Positions 44,385 through 54,292 of a DNA stretch of 64,000 nt are shown here, piece by piece (position 1 is the first letter of the stretch; every line of letters starts with the position of its first letter). The position numbers were made by a program, and so were the translations under genes. Source of the stretch: Phenylobacterium sp. (lineage in GTDB: Bacteria; Pseudomonadota; Alphaproteobacteria; Caulobacterales; Caulobacteraceae); the NCBI GenBank assembly GCA_018001015.1, contig JAGNIV010000003.1:183272-247271 (forward strand). The letters run 5' to 3'. Under the pieces are notes generated by a model that was not told the DNA's origin, did no database searches, and was given only the letters and a program-made list of their open reading frames with translations.

Positions 44385-44733
44385 GCCGCGCCTCGGAGGC
44401 CCTGTTGGCGAACTGGGCGGCCAGCATCACGCCCTTGAAGGGCCGCAGCAGGCCCAGGCAGAGAAAGAGGGTGATGGGCAGCCAGATCACCATCGTCAGC
44501 CAGACCGGCGGATCGAAGGAGAACTGGGTGAAGAGGGCGCCGAAGCAGGCGAGGAACCCCGCGATCAGGATCACGAAGACGGCGGGCCCATCGCCGGAGT
44601 CGGCCTTGGCCAGATCGTAGCCGCACGCCTCGCAGCGTGCGGCCACCTTGAGGAAGCCCGAGAAGAGAGGCCCTTCTCCGCAGTTGGGACAGCGGCCCGC
44701 GAGCCCCGCCAGCAGCGGATTGTGACCCTTCAT
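44368..44733 (-). CDS. DUF983 small membrane protein
   Basis: Protein of 121 residues with an N-terminal zinc-ribbon-like pair (CPNCGEGPLFSGF and CEACGYD, residues ~15-42) and two membrane helices (about 50-70 and 78-98). DUF983 proteins lie in alphaproteobacterial cox operons between coxC and surf1; role uncertain, presumably in oxidase assembly. Confidence 0.88.
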   Translation of the reverse strand: MKGHNPLLAGLAGRCPNCGEGPLFSGFLKVAARCEACGYDLAKADSGDGPAVFVILIAGFLACFGALFTQFSFDPPVWLTMVIWLPITLFLCLGLLRPFKGVMLAAQFANRASEARHDGEH

Positions 44734-44737
44734 CGGA

Positions 44738-45616
44738 TTAGTGGGCGCCCGCCGCTCCGCCGAACACGACGTAGATGAAGGCGAACAGGAACAGCCAGAC
44801 CACGTCCACGAAGTGCCAGTACCAGGCCGCCGCCTCGAAGCCGAAGTGCTGCTTGGGGGTGAAGCCCGTGCCCATCATGCGGATCAGGCAGACCGCCAGG
44901 AAGATGGTGCCGATCAGGACGTGGAAGCCGTGGAAGCCCGTGGCCATGAAGAAGGAGGAGCCGTAGAGGCCGGCGTTGGTGGCCGCTTCGCTGAAGAAGT
45001 ACTTATGCTCCAGGATGTGGTGGTACTCATAGGCCTGGATGGCGGTGAAGATCGCGCCCAGGATGATCGTCAGGGCCAGGCCGATCTTCGCGCCCTTGCG
45101 GTCGCCGGTCTGCAGGGCGTGGTGGCTCCAGGTGACGGTGGTGCCCGAGAGCAGCAGGGTCAGGGTGTTGACCAGCGGCAGGTTCCAGGCCGGAACCAGC
45201 TCGACGCCGGCCGGCGGCCAGGTGGCCCAGGCGGTGCGGACTTCCTCGATGGAGGAGAGCGTGCGCGCCTCGTGGAACAGGGCCATCTCGAAGAATATCC
45301 AGAACCAGGCCACGAAGAACATCACTTCCGAAGCGATGAACATGATCATGCCGTAGCGCAGCCCGATGGCCACGACCGGGGTGTGGTCCCCCGCATTGGC
45401 TTCCTTGACGACGTCCATCCACCAGCCGAGCATGGTGTAGAGCACCCCGCCCAGGCCCGCGTAGAAGACCCAGGGCGTCCCTTCGGGAAGGCCGAACAGG
45501 CCCTTCATCCAGACCACGCCGCCCATCGCCATCACCGTCGCGGAGATGGACCCGACGAGGGGCCAGGGGCTGGGATTCACCAGATGGTAGTCGTGCTTGA
45601 CGTCGCCGGCAGACAT
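44738..45616 (-). CDS. coxC: Cytochrome c oxidase subunit III
   Basis: Protein of 292 residues with seven membrane helices, the usual aa3-type layout ([19 protein letters not shown] at the N-terminus; WGFYI-like helix near [20 protein letters not shown]; end [20 protein letters not shown]). The core supports proton uptake and stability of the enzyme. Five-base gap to DUF983. Confidence 0.96.
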   Translation of the reverse strand: MSAGDVKHDYHLVNPSPWPLVGSISATVMAMGGVVWMKGLFGLPEGTPWVFYAGLGGVLYTMLGWWMDVVKEANAGDHTPVVAIGLRYGMIMFIASEVMFFVAWFWIFFEMALFHEARTLSSIEEVRTAWATWPPAGVELVPAWNLPLVNTLTLLLSGTTVTWSHHALQTGDRKGAKIGLALTIILGAIFTAIQAYEYHHILEHKYFFSEAATNAGLYGSSFFMATGFHGFHVLIGTIFLAVCLIRMMGTGFTPKQHFGFEAAAWYWHFVDVVWLFLFAFIYVVFGGAAGAH

Positions 45617-45689
45617 AGTCGGTCCTAACCCCTCTCAAATCTCAAAGCCATGAGCGCCTCTCCGCAGCTCACGGCAGTCTCAGCGCAGG

Positions 45690-46313
45690 CTATAGCCCCG
45701 CCGTGGTGTGTCCGCCAAGGGCCGAAGGCGCCTTGGCCTGCGATGCATCGGCGCGCCGGCTCGCCTTCTCCGCGTCGACGGACGGGAAGAAGGTGTAGGA
45801 CAGCGTCACCTCGGGCTTGCCCTTGGTCTCGAAATCGTCGGCGTATTTCGGATCGACGAAGTAAACCACGGGAAACTCGATGGTTTCTCCGGCCGCGATG
45901 GTCTGGTCCGAGAAGCAGAAGCATTCCAGCTTCTGGAAATAGGCGCCGGCCGACTCCGGCACGACATTGTACATGGCCCGGCCGGTCATCGGCGCCGAGC
46001 CGTTATTGGTGACCTTGAAATAGGCCAGCCCGGTCTCGCCGATTCGCACGCTCTGGCTGGTCTGCTCGGACTTGAAGGTCCAGGGCAGCTCCCGGACATT
46101 GGTGTCGAAGCGGATCAGCAGCTTGCGGTCCAGCACGGTGTCGGGGGCGGCCTCGGCCTTGCGCACCACGCCGTCGAAGCCGGTGAGCTGGCAGAAGGCC
46201 TTGTAGAGCGGGACCGAGGCGTAGGCCGCGCCCACCATGCCGAGGAAGCCCACGGCGCAGATGGCGCCCAGGTTGCGGTTGCGGCGGGCCTGGGGAGACA
46301 GCGGCTTAGCCAT
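45690..46313 (-). CDS. ctaG: Cytochrome c oxidase assembly protein CtaG (Cox11)
   Basis: Protein of 207 residues. One N-terminal helix (~12-32) and a periplasmic domain that delivers copper to CuB in subunit I. The copper-binding motif is seen as LECFCFSDQTIAAGE near residue 115. The C-terminus is Ala/Ser-rich. It overlaps the small coxF-like gene by eight bases. Confidence 0.95.
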   Translation of the reverse strand: MAKPLSPQARRNRNLGAICAVGFLGMVGAAYASVPLYKAFCQLTGFDGVVRKAEAAPDTVLDRKLLIRFDTNVRELPWTFKSEQTSQSVRIGETGLAYFKVTNNGSAPMTGRAMYNVVPESAGAYFQKLECFCFSDQTIAAGETIEFPVVYFVDPKYADDFETKGKPEVTLSYTFFPSVDAEKASRRADASQAKAPSALGGHTTAGL

Positions 46314-46452
46314 TGGCGGTGCTCGCGCCCAGACGCACGATGGTGACCACGAAGACCAGCACCATGAACAGGGCCAGGCCCAGCGCCAGGGCGATGTTGC
46401 GCCCGCGGCGCGCCTTGGCGTCGACGGGGCCTTCGTTCTGCGGGTCGCTCAT
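46306..46452 (-). CDS. Small coxF-like membrane protein in the cox operon
   Basis: A 48-residue frame (start [19 protein letters not shown], end TIVRLGASTANG) with one membrane helix (residues ~19-40, IALALGLALFMVLVFVV). Start overlaps the ctaB stop as ATGA, and the stop overlaps the ctaG start, so it is in a fully coupled position. Small proteins between ctaB and ctaG are usual in alphaproteobacterial cox operons (CoxF). The tight fit and hydrophobic pattern make it a real gene. Confidence 0.78.
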   Translation of the reverse strand: MSDPQNEGPVDAKARRGRNIALALGLALFMVLVFVVTIVRLGASTANG

Positions 46453-47420
46453 CAAAAACCTCCGAAGGCGGGCAGGTCGAGGAGATGCTCGGCCAGCAGG
46501 GTAGCGAACAGCAGGGTCAGGTAGAGGATCGAGAAGGCGAACAGATTGCGCGCATCCTTGGCCGCCGCCTTCACATCATAGAGCCCGTCGTCCTGGCGCG
46601 GATCGGCGGCGTCGCCGGCCCGGCTCTTGAACACCCGCCAGGCCAGGACCAGGAAGATCACTCCCCCGCCGGCGGCCACCGCCAGATAGGTCATCCCACC
46701 GAGACCGGTGAAGGCCGGGACCAGGCAGAGCGGCGTGAACAACAGGCTGTAGATCAGGATCTGCTTGCGGGTCGACTTGGCGCCGGCCACCACCGGCATC
46801 ATCGGCACGCCGGCCTTTTCGTAGTCCTCGCTGGTGTAGAGCGAGAGCGCCCAGAAGTGGGGCGGGGTCCACATGAAGATGATGGCGCACAGCAGCCAGG
46901 CGTTCAGCGGGACCGTCCCGGTGGCCGCCGCCCAGCCGATGACCGGCGGCAGGGCGCCGGCCAGGCCGCCGATGACGATGTTCTGCGGCGTCGAGCGCTT
47001 CAGCCACATCGTGTAGACGACCGCATAGAAGACGATGGTGAAAGCCAGCAGACCGGCGGCGAGCCAGTTCACGGTCATGCCCAGCAGCATGATGGAGAAC
47101 ATCGAGAGTACGACGCCCAGAGCCAGGGCGTCGGCGCCCTGCACCCGGCCGGCCGGCACCGGACGGCCCCGCGTGCGGCGCATCTTGGCGTCGATGTCGG
47201 CGTCGAACCACATGTTGAGCGAGGCCGAGGCCCCCGCCCCCACGGCGATGCAGAGGACGGCGATGGCGCCCAGGATCGGATTGATCGGGGCCTCAGCGCA
47301 GACCATGCCGGTGATGGCGGTGAACACCACCAGGGACATCACCCGCGGCTTCAGCAGCTGCAGGAAGTCCTGCCAGCGCGCGGGCGCGCGGCTCGTGGGG
47401 AGGGCTGACGACATCGTCAT
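46452..47420 (-). CDS. ctaB: Protoheme IX farnesyltransferase (haem O synthase)
   Basis: Protein of 322 residues from the ATG at 47420; a second ATG two codons on is possible, and an upstream GTG-like start is weak. UbiA-family prenyltransferase with about nine helices. The first aspartate-rich motif is [19 protein letters not shown] near residue 75 and the second loop follows near 155-200 ([23 protein letters not shown]). It makes haem O for the oxidase. Confidence 0.95.
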   Translation of the reverse strand: MTMSSALPTSRAPARWQDFLQLLKPRVMSLVVFTAITGMVCAEAPINPILGAIAVLCIAVGAGASASLNMWFDADIDAKMRRTRGRPVPAGRVQGADALALGVVLSMFSIMLLGMTVNWLAAGLLAFTIVFYAVVYTMWLKRSTPQNIVIGGLAGALPPVIGWAAATGTVPLNAWLLCAIIFMWTPPHFWALSLYTSEDYEKAGVPMMPVVAGAKSTRKQILIYSLLFTPLCLVPAFTGLGGMTYLAVAAGGGVIFLVLAWRVFKSRAGDAADPRQDDGLYDVKAAAKDARNLFAFSILYLTLLFATLLAEHLLDLPAFGGF

Positions 47421-47501
47421 CGGTATACTCTCAACAGACAAAGGGCGCGCGCCGGAAGATCCAGCCCGCGCCCCTTTTCGAAGTCTCTGGCGAAGGCTCG
47501 A

Positions 47502-49157
47502 CTAGTGGAGGTCGGGCTTGATCACCGGCAGTTCGTTGAACTGGTGGAACGGCGGCGGCGAGGACAGGGTCCACTCCAGCGTCGTGGCGCCTTCGCCCCA
47601 GGGATTGGCCTCGGCCTTCCGGCGCGAGATGGCGGCTTCGGCCAGCAGCAGCAGGAAGATCACCACACCGCCGGCCGTGACCAGGTAGCCGATCGTCGAA
47701 ACCTGGTTCCAGAGGGTGAAGGCCTCCGGATAGTCCACGTAGCGGCGGGGCATGCCCTGCAGGCCGAGGAAGTGCTGCGGGAAGAAGATCAGGTTCACGC
47801 CCACGAAGGTGACCCAGAAGTGCAGGGCGCCGAGCCACTCGCGGTACTTCACGCCCCAGATCTTCTCGAACCAGTAGTAGAAGCCCGCGAAGATCGCGAA
47901 CACGGCGCCGAGGCTGAGCACGTAGTGGAAGTGGGCCACGACGTAATAGGTGTCGTGCAGGCTGTAGTCGACGCCCGCATTGGCCAGCACCACGCCGGTC
48001 ACGCCGCCGACGGTGAACAGGAAGATGAAGCCCATCGCCCAGAGCATGGGCGTCTTGAAGTCGATGGAGCCGCCCCACATGGTGGCGATCCAGGAGAACA
48101 CCTTCACCCCGGTCGGCACCGCGATGACCATGGTGGCGGCCACGAAGTAGGCGCGCAGGTTGATGGTCATCCCCACCGTGTACATGTGGTGGGCCCACAC
48201 GACGAAGCCGATGAAGCCGATGGCCACCATGGCGTAGGCCATGGCGAGGTAGCCGAAGACCGGCTTCTTGGAGAAGGTCGACACGATGTGGCTGATCATG
48301 CCGAAGCCGGGCAGGATCAGGATGTACACTTCCGGGTGCCCGAAGAACCAGAACAGGTGCTGGTACATGATCGGGTCGCCGCCGCCGGCGGCGTCGAAGA
48401 AGTGGGTGTTAAAGTTGCGGTCGGTCAGCAGCATGGTGATCGCGCCGGCCAGGACGGGCAGCGAGAGCAGCAGCAGGAAGACCGTCACCAGGATCGACCA
48501 CACGAACAGCGGCATGCGGTGCAGGGTCATGCCCGGCGCGCGCATGTTGAAGATCGTGGTGATGAAGTTGATGGCGCCGAGGATCGAGCTGGCGCCGGCC
48601 AGGTGAACCGAGAGGATGGCCAGGTCCATGGCCGGACCGGTGTGGCCCGTCGTGGACAGCGGCGGATAGAGGGTCCAGCCGCCGCCGAAGCCCTTGCCCG
48701 GGCCACCGTCGGAGAACATCGAGGTGAGCAGCATCACCCAGGCCGCCACCAGCAGCCAGAAGGAGATGTTGTTCATCCGCGGGAAGGCCATGTCCGGCGC
48801 GCCGATCATCAGCGGCACGAACCAGTTGCCGAACCCGCCGATCATGGCGGGCATGACCATGAAGAAGATCATGATCAGGGCGTGGGCGGTGACCACGGCG
48901 TTGTAGCCGTGCTTGGACGCCTCGATGACGCCGAGGCTGTCCAGCAGCGAACCCGGACGGAAGACCTGGATCCCCGGCTCGAAGAGCTCCCAGCGGATCA
49001 GGCCCGACAGCGCCCCACCGACGATCCCCGCCATGATGGCGAAGAGGAGGTAGAGCGTGCCGATGTCCTTGTGGTTCGTCGACAGGAACCAGCGGGTGAA
49101 GAACCCGGGCTTGTGGTCGTGATCGTCGTGATGATCGTGAGCGGCGGCGTGTGCCAT
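47502..49157 (-). CDS. coxA: Cytochrome c oxidase subunit I
   Basis: Protein of 551 residues, 12 helices. Haem and CuB ligands are seen in [21 protein letters not shown], then [17 protein letters not shown] (with cross-linked His-Tyr), HHMYTVG, and HFHYVLSLG. The K and D channel residues fit the A-type haem-copper oxidase. Ends with [15 protein letters not shown]. The short His/Asp-rich N-terminus ([17 protein letters not shown]) is variable in the family. Confidence 0.97.
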   Translation of the reverse strand: MAHAAAHDHHDDHDHKPGFFTRWFLSTNHKDIGTLYLLFAIMAGIVGGALSGLIRWELFEPGIQVFRPGSLLDSLGVIEASKHGYNAVVTAHALIMIFFMVMPAMIGGFGNWFVPLMIGAPDMAFPRMNNISFWLLVAAWVMLLTSMFSDGGPGKGFGGGWTLYPPLSTTGHTGPAMDLAILSVHLAGASSILGAINFITTIFNMRAPGMTLHRMPLFVWSILVTVFLLLLSLPVLAGAITMLLTDRNFNTHFFDAAGGGDPIMYQHLFWFFGHPEVYILILPGFGMISHIVSTFSKKPVFGYLAMAYAMVAIGFIGFVVWAHHMYTVGMTINLRAYFVAATMVIAVPTGVKVFSWIATMWGGSIDFKTPMLWAMGFIFLFTVGGVTGVVLANAGVDYSLHDTYYVVAHFHYVLSLGAVFAIFAGFYYWFEKIWGVKYREWLGALHFWVTFVGVNLIFFPQHFLGLQGMPRRYVDYPEAFTLWNQVSTIGYLVTAGGVVIFLLLLAEAAISRRKAEANPWGEGATTLEWTLSSPPPFHQFNELPVIKPDLH

Positions 49158-49174
49158 CGTACGCGTGTCCTAGA

Positions 49175-50170
49175 TCAGTGCGCGGCCGGCGCCGGAGCGG
49201 GCGCGGGCGGCGTGGAAGTCGGCGTCGCCGCGGCCGGAGCCGGCGCGGCGGGATTGGTCGGCGAGGCGGGGGCCGGCGCGGTGGCCGAGACCGGGACCGC
49301 GGCGTCGGCGGCGGCCGGAGCCACGGCAGGCGCGGCGGCGGCGGCTCCGACGGCCGAGCCGCCCTTGCTGGCGACCCAGGCGTCGTAATCAGCCTGGCTC
49401 ACGGCGCGGACCTCGATCGGCATGAAGGCGTGATCGACGCCGCACAGCTCGCGGCACTGGCCGTAATAGATGCCCGGGCGGTCGATCTTGAACCAGGTCT
49501 CGTTGACCCGGCCCGGAATGGCGTCGCTGATCACCCCGAAGGCGGGAACCGCGAAGGCGTGGATCACGTCGGCGCCGGTGACCAGGACGCGGACCACCTG
49601 ATTGACCGGGACCACCATCGGCTCGGTCGCCGCCAGGCGATAGGGGACGTTCTTGGCCTTGGCCTCGTCCTCGGGAAGGATGTTGGAGACGAATTCCCCG
49701 ATCTTGTTGTCCGGGTACTCGTATCCCCAATACCACTGATACCCCGTGGCCTTCACCGTCATGTAGGGCTTGGGCATGTCGTGGTAGGCGAACAGAAGCT
49801 TGAACGAGAAGATCGAGATGAACATCAGGATCAGGACCGGAAGCACGGTCCAGATGATCTCGATCGGCGTGTTGTGGCTCCACTTGGCCGGGATCGGGTT
49901 GGCGCGCTTGTTGTAGCGCACCACGATCCAGATCAGCAGGGCCAGCACGAACAGGCAGATCACCGTGATGATCGGCAACAGGATCATGTTGTGGAAGAAG
50001 ATGGCGTCTGCGCGCAGCGGGGTGACCCCACGCTGCAGATCGATCGCGCCCGGCGTGGGCTGACCCAGAAGCTCTTCAGCCGCCAGGGCGCTGACGCCCC
50101 AGAACGCTGTCATTGCGCCCGCAGCGGCGCCTGCCGCCAGCGCTCGCATCCCTTGAAACCTCGACTTCAT
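49175..50170 (-). CDS. coxB: Cytochrome c oxidase subunit II
   Basis: Protein of 331 residues. Signal peptide (~1-30), two helices (~60-82, ~98-120), and a C-terminal cupredoxin domain with CuA ligands in YYGQCRELCGVDHAFM. Residues ~262-331 are a long Ala/Pro-rich tail (repeated PAAP/APAP runs), probably disordered. First gene of the operon, followed after 17 bases by coxA. Confidence 0.96.
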   Translation of the reverse strand: MKSRFQGMRALAAGAAAGAMTAFWGVSALAAEELLGQPTPGAIDLQRGVTPLRADAIFFHNMILLPIITVICLFVLALLIWIVVRYNKRANPIPAKWSHNTPIEIIWTVLPVLILMFISIFSFKLLFAYHDMPKPYMTVKATGYQWYWGYEYPDNKIGEFVSNILPEDEAKAKNVPYRLAATEPMVVPVNQVVRVLVTGADVIHAFAVPAFGVISDAIPGRVNETWFKIDRPGIYYGQCRELCGVDHAFMPIEVRAVSQADYDAWVASKGGSAVGAAAAAPAVAPAAADAAVPVSATAPAPASPTNPAAPAPAAATPTSTPPAPAPAPAAH

Positions 50171-50560
50171 GTCCCCTCGGTCTGCTTGGCCGGCCGCGCC
50201 TCGCCGAAACGATCGCGCCCGCCGCCGTCATAGAGGAACGCGCCCCGTATACTCACGCGGCCCGGTCCTTCGACGGGGTGCATACGCGCTCGCCGTGGCC
50301 TTGCCAAGGAAGATTGAGGCGAATCAAGGCCGGGTTTGACGGCCGTCGCCGGCTGGGGTGACGCCCCCCCGCATGCCGGCTTGATTTCCGTCCCGGCCGG
50401 CGGCCTTCGGACGATGTGACGCACCTGACCTCACCCCTCGTTCGGCGAACGTGGGATGAGGCCCGGAAGGGGCCCGGATTGGCGCGCTGGCGCGGTTTGG
50501 GGTGACGATCGGCCCGCGAGCCCCTATCTCTGAACCCAAGTCAGTCAAGGCAAAGCGCTC
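50171..50560. other. Divergent regulatory region between coxB and tldD
   Basis: A 390-base gap with no gene visible. Notable are CCTTGCCAAGG at 50299-50309 and CGTTCGGCGAACG at 50439-50451, both perfect palindromes around a single base, and two copies of GGGGTGACG (about 50355 and 50500). These may bind regulators of either promoter. I cannot assign -35/-10 elements with confidence. Confidence 0.45.
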
Positions 50561-52003
50561 ATGAACGCCCACTCCCCCGCCCCCTCGATCCTGGATTCCG
50601 CCGGCGTGTCCCCCGAACGGGCGCGCGAAATCCTGGGGGACGCGCTGCGGGGGGCCGACGATGGGGAGTTGTTCGTCGAGCGATCAGAGAGCGAATCGTT
50701 CCTGTTCGACGACGGGCGCCTGAAATCGGCGGCCTATGATTCGTCGGAGGGCTTCGGCCTGCGGGTGGTGGCGGGCGAGACCGCGGGCTACTCCCATTCC
50801 AGCGAGATTTCCGAGACCTCCATCCGCCGGGCCGCGGCCTCGGCCTCCCTGGCCAAGCGCGGTTATGACGGCGTCTCGGGTTCCGATGAGGCGCCCCGCG
50901 CCACCAACACAAAGCTCTACGGCGAGGATGATCCCACCGCCTCGCCGGCCTTCTCGGAAAAGGTCGCCCTGCTGCAGGAGATCGACGCCTGGTGCCGGGC
51001 TCGCGATCCCCGCGTGGTCCAGGTCATGGCCTCGATGTCGGGCGAGCGCCGCACGGTGGAGATCCTGCGCGCCGACGGCCGGCTGATCCGCGACGTGCGT
51101 CCGCTGTCGCGCATCAATGTCCAGATCACCGTGGAGAAGGACGGTCGCCGCGAGAACGGCTTCACCGGGGCGGGCGGCCGCGCCGGCTTCGAAAACTGGA
51201 TCAGCGCCGCCAACTGGCAGGAGCAGGCCGAGGAAGCCCTGCGCCAGGCCCTGACCAACCTCGACGCCGTTCCTTGCCCCGCCGGCGAGATGGACGTGGT
51301 CCTGGGCGCCGGCTGGAACGGCATCCTGCTGCACGAGGCCGTCGGCCACGGCCTGGAGGGCGACTTCAACCGCAAGGGCACCTCGGCCTTCGCCGGCCGC
51401 ATCGGCGAGCAGGTGGCCGCCCGTGGCGTCACCGTGTTCGACGACGGGTCCCTGCCCGGCCGCCGGGGCTCGCTCACCGTCGATGACGAGGGCACCCCCA
51501 CCGAACGCACCGTGCTGATCGAGGACGGGATTCTGGTGGGTTACATGCATGACCGCATGAGCGCCCGGCTGATGGGCATGAAGGCCGGCGGCAACGGACG
51601 CCGCCAGTCCTACGCCCACATGCCCATGCCCCGGATGACCAACACCGGCATGGACAACGGCAAGACCGACACCCCCCGCGCCGAGATGATCGAGGCCACC
51701 AAGCGCGGCCTCTACTGCGCCAATTTCGGCGGCGGCCAGGTGGACATCACCAACGGCAAGTTCGTCTTCCAGTGCACCGAGGCCTACCTGATCGAGAACG
51801 GCAAGATCACCAGCCCGGTGAAGGGCGCGACCCTGATCGGCGACGGACCTTCGGCGCTCACCCGGGTCACCATGATCGGCAACGACTTCGACTTCGACCC
51901 GGGCGTCGGCGTCTGCGGCAAGTCGGGTCAGAGCGTCCCGGTCGGGGTCGGCCAGCCCTCGCTGAAGATCACCGGCCTGACCGTCGGCGGCACCTCGGTC
52001 TAG
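50561..52003 (+). CDS. tldD: Metalloprotease TldD
   Basis: Protein of 480 residues. With TldE it forms a heterodimeric metallopeptidase that trims modified or unfolded peptides. The zinc-binding motif HEAVGHGLEGD near residue 263 has the HExxxH arrangement; a further Cys lies in TDITNGKFVFQCTEAYLIE. It lies opposite the cox operon. TldE (PmbA) is not in the window. Confidence 0.95.
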   Translation: MNAHSPAPSILDSAGVSPERAREILGDALRGADDGELFVERSESESFLFDDGRLKSAAYDSSEGFGLRVVAGETAGYSHSSEISETSIRRAAASASLAKRGYDGVSGSDEAPRATNTKLYGEDDPTASPAFSEKVALLQEIDAWCRARDPRVVQVMASMSGERRTVEILRADGRLIRDVRPLSRINVQITVEKDGRRENGFTGAGGRAGFENWISAANWQEQAEEALRQALTNLDAVPCPAGEMDVVLGAGWNGILLHEAVGHGLEGDFNRKGTSAFAGRIGEQVAARGVTVFDDGSLPGRRGSLTVDDEGTPTERTVLIEDGILVGYMHDRMSARLMGMKAGGNGRRQSYAHMPMPRMTNTGMDNGKTDTPRAEMIEATKRGLYCANFGGGQVDITNGKFVFQCTEAYLIENGKITSPVKGATLIGDGPSALTRVTMIGNDFDFDPGVGVCGKSGQSVPVGVGQPSLKITGLTVGGTSV

Positions 52004-52042
52004 TCGCCCCTCGGGCATGACGGCGAATTCACATAACTCCGT

Positions 52043-52092
52043 TTGACATCGCAGACTACGCCTGTAATTTTCGTGTGAATTACAGGCGTAGT
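52043..52092 (+). promoter_or_regulatory. Sigma-70-type promoter overlapped by a perfect palindrome
   Basis: TTGACA (52043-52048), 16 bases, TAATTT (52065-52070). A perfect inverted repeat covers 52055-52092: a 15-base arm ACTACGCCTGTAATT (52055-52069), an 8-base loop, and its exact complement (52078-52092). It spans the region from about -20 to +15 of the presumed start, the place for a repressor. If transcription begins left of it, it could also fold as RNA. It precedes the TonB receptor by ~110 bases. Confidence 0.65.
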
Positions 52093-52200
52093 TCGCGCGG
52101 CCCGGCTAACCTTTCGGCGATTTAATCCAGGTTACGGGCATTTAATTGGCGTGACTCCCTGGGCGCAGGTCACTTGCGCGGGCACTGGGGGAACCGTCAC

Positions 52201-54222
52201 ATGATACATGCCTTGAGCTTGGCAGCTGTCCTCACCGCCGCGGTCCCGGCCCTCGCCGTGGCCCAGCCCGCCCCCGCGACCCAGGGCGTGATCAGCTATC
52301 CCCAGGCCTATTTCGCCGAGCAGCGGCCCTCCACCGCGCTGGACATGGTCCAGCGCCTGCCCGGCTTCTCCATCGACGGCGGCGACGACGTGCGTGGCTT
52401 CGAAGGCGCGGCCGCCAACGTCCTGATCGACGGCGCCCGGCCGACCTCCAAGACCGACGACATCGAGGAGATCCTGCGCCGCATCCCCGCCGCCCAGGTG
52501 GACCACATCGAGCTGATCCGCGGCGGCGCGCCGGGCATCGACATGCAGGGCAAGTCCATCCTGGCCAATGTGGTCAAGGTGAAGGGCTCGGGTTTCCAGG
52601 GCCTGATCGCGCTCGCCAACAATCACGTCTTCGACGACGGCCGCAACAGCAGCGGCGTCCGGCTGGAAGCCTCCGGCCAGGCCGGCCCCGGCGCCTGGGA
52701 AGGCGGACTGCGCTATGGACAGGGCATCGACGATGGCGCGGGTCCCGGCCGCCATGTAAGGATCGGCCCCGGCGGCGCGCGGTTGATCACCTCCGACATC
52801 GACAGCCATGGCCGCGCCTACCAGTGGGTGCTGACCGGCGCCTATGAGACGCCGCTGGCGGGCGGCACGCTGAAGCTCAACACCCGGGGCTTCTGGAACT
52901 GGTACGAATTCAATCAGCTGGACTGGATCAAATTCCCCAGCCCGGCGCTCGAATCCGTCAACTACAGTGAAGACGAGTACGAAACCGAGCTGGGCGCCCG
53001 CTATGAACGCGCCCTTGGCGCGCGCATGAACCTGGAGCTGGTGGGCCTGCAGAAGCTCACCGGCTCCGACATCGTCTCGCCCTACCGCTCGACGGGCTTC
53101 AACGGCGACTTCTTCCTGGACCAGAAGACCAGCGAGAGCATCGGCCGCGGGGTGCTGAAATACCGCCAGAGCGACAGGCTCTCCTTCGAGGTGGGCGCCG
53201 AGAGCGCCCTGAACGTCCTGGAAAGCGAGACCGACCAGCTCAGCAACGGCGTCCCTGACGTTCTGCCCGCCGGCGACGTGAAGGTGACGGAGAAGCGCGG
53301 CGAGGTGTTCGGCAAGTCGGTCTGGAAGCCGATCAACACGCTCACCCTGGAGGGCGGCCTGCGCTACGAGGGCTCGGCCCTCACCTCCGAGGGCGACGTC
53401 AGCCTGGAAAAAACCCTCTATTTCCTCAAGCCCCGCGTGGCCGGCACCTGGGCGCCCAGCGACAGGACCCAGGTCCGCTTCCGCTATGAGCGGATGGTGG
53501 GCCAGTTGGACTTCGACGACTTCGTGGCCGACTCCTCCCCCAACAGCGGCGGGCTGGCGGTGGGCAACCCGGCCCTGACGCCGGAGCAGGCCTGGGTGAG
53601 CGAGCTCGCCTTCGAAAAGCGGTTCTGGACCAAGGGCGCCCTGGTGCTGACCCTGCGCCACTCCAAGCTCACCGACGTCATCGACCGCGCGCCGATCTTC
53701 TCAGGCGGCCTGGTGTTCGACGCCCCCAGCAACATCGGCGATGGGACCAAGGACGAACTGATCCTCAACGCCACCCTGCCCCTGGACCGGGTCCTGAAGG
53801 GCGCCCAGCTGCGCGGGCAATCCACCTGGCGGCGGTCGGCGGTGACCGACCCCACCACCGGCGACGAGCGCGAGATCTACCGCCTGCGGCCCCTGGAGTG
53901 GGAGGCCCACTTCACCCACGACCTGCCGCAATACCGGATGAACTGGGGCTTCGACGTCTTCAGCGCCTGGCGCCAGACCTCCTACAAGTACAACGCCATC
54001 TATACCGACAAGCTGAAGACCTGGGTGATGCTGTTCGCCGAATGGAAGCCCAAGCCGGACCTGACCGTGCGCGCCGAACTCAACAACGTGACCGAGCGCG
54101 GCTTCCGCCACACCACCACCGCCTATGCCGGTCCGCGCAACACCGCCGCCGTCGCCTATGTCGACGACAGTGACATCCAGTTCGGCCGCGGCCTCTACAT
54201 CCGGGTGCGGAAGACCTTCTGA
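52201..54222 (+). CDS. TonB-dependent receptor, plug and beta-barrel
   Basis: Protein of 673 residues from the ATG at 52201. A signal peptide (~25 residues, MIHALSLAAVLTAAVPALAVA) precedes a plug domain (~35-135: RPSTALDMVQRLPGFSIDGGDDVRGF, then NVLIDGARP, then IELIRGGAPGIDMQGKS) and a 22-strand barrel ending in VRKTF, the terminal Phe being an outer-membrane signal. No typical TonB box is plain. It probably imports a metal complex, sugar or vitamin; the operator upstream implies tight control. Confidence 0.92.
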   Translation: MIHALSLAAVLTAAVPALAVAQPAPATQGVISYPQAYFAEQRPSTALDMVQRLPGFSIDGGDDVRGFEGAAANVLIDGARPTSKTDDIEEILRRIPAAQVDHIELIRGGAPGIDMQGKSILANVVKVKGSGFQGLIALANNHVFDDGRNSSGVRLEASGQAGPGAWEGGLRYGQGIDDGAGPGRHVRIGPGGARLITSDIDSHGRAYQWVLTGAYETPLAGGTLKLNTRGFWNWYEFNQLDWIKFPSPALESVNYSEDEYETELGARYERALGARMNLELVGLQKLTGSDIVSPYRSTGFNGDFFLDQKTSESIGRGVLKYRQSDRLSFEVGAESALNVLESETDQLSNGVPDVLPAGDVKVTEKRGEVFGKSVWKPINTLTLEGGLRYEGSALTSEGDVSLEKTLYFLKPRVAGTWAPSDRTQVRFRYERMVGQLDFDDFVADSSPNSGGLAVGNPALTPEQAWVSELAFEKRFWTKGALVLTLRHSKLTDVIDRAPIFSGGLVFDAPSNIGDGTKDELILNATLPLDRVLKGAQLRGQSTWRRSAVTDPTTGDEREIYRLRPLEWEAHFTHDLPQYRMNWGFDVFSAWRQTSYKYNAIYTDKLKTWVMLFAEWKPKPDLTVRAELNNVTERGFRHTTTAYAGPRNTAAVAYVDDSDIQFGRGLYIRVRKTF

Positions 54223-54240
54223 CAGGCCGCGGACGTGAAA

Positions 54241-54268
54241 AAGGCCGGACGCTCACGCGTCCGGCCTT
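54241..54268. terminator. Bidirectional intrinsic terminator
   Basis: AAGGCCGGACGC (54241-54252), loop tcac, GCGTCCGGCCTT (54257-54268): perfect 12-bp stem. On the minus strand it ends in TTTTTCAC, serving the peptide transporter; on the plus strand the stem ends in TT and is followed by CGTCATGTTT, serving the receptor. Confidence 0.85.
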
Positions 54269-54292
54269 CGTCATGTTTGGAGATCGGGGCCC

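Noticed and set aside
47505-49388. Long plus-strand open frame opposite coxA
   Set aside because: His/Gln/Glu-rich antisense artefact of a strongly conserved coxA gene.
52097-52140. GTAACC on the minus strand followed by CGAA, like the SigF motif
   Set aside because: The spacing is 13 bases, not 16, and it points away from the receptor into tldD's 3' end.
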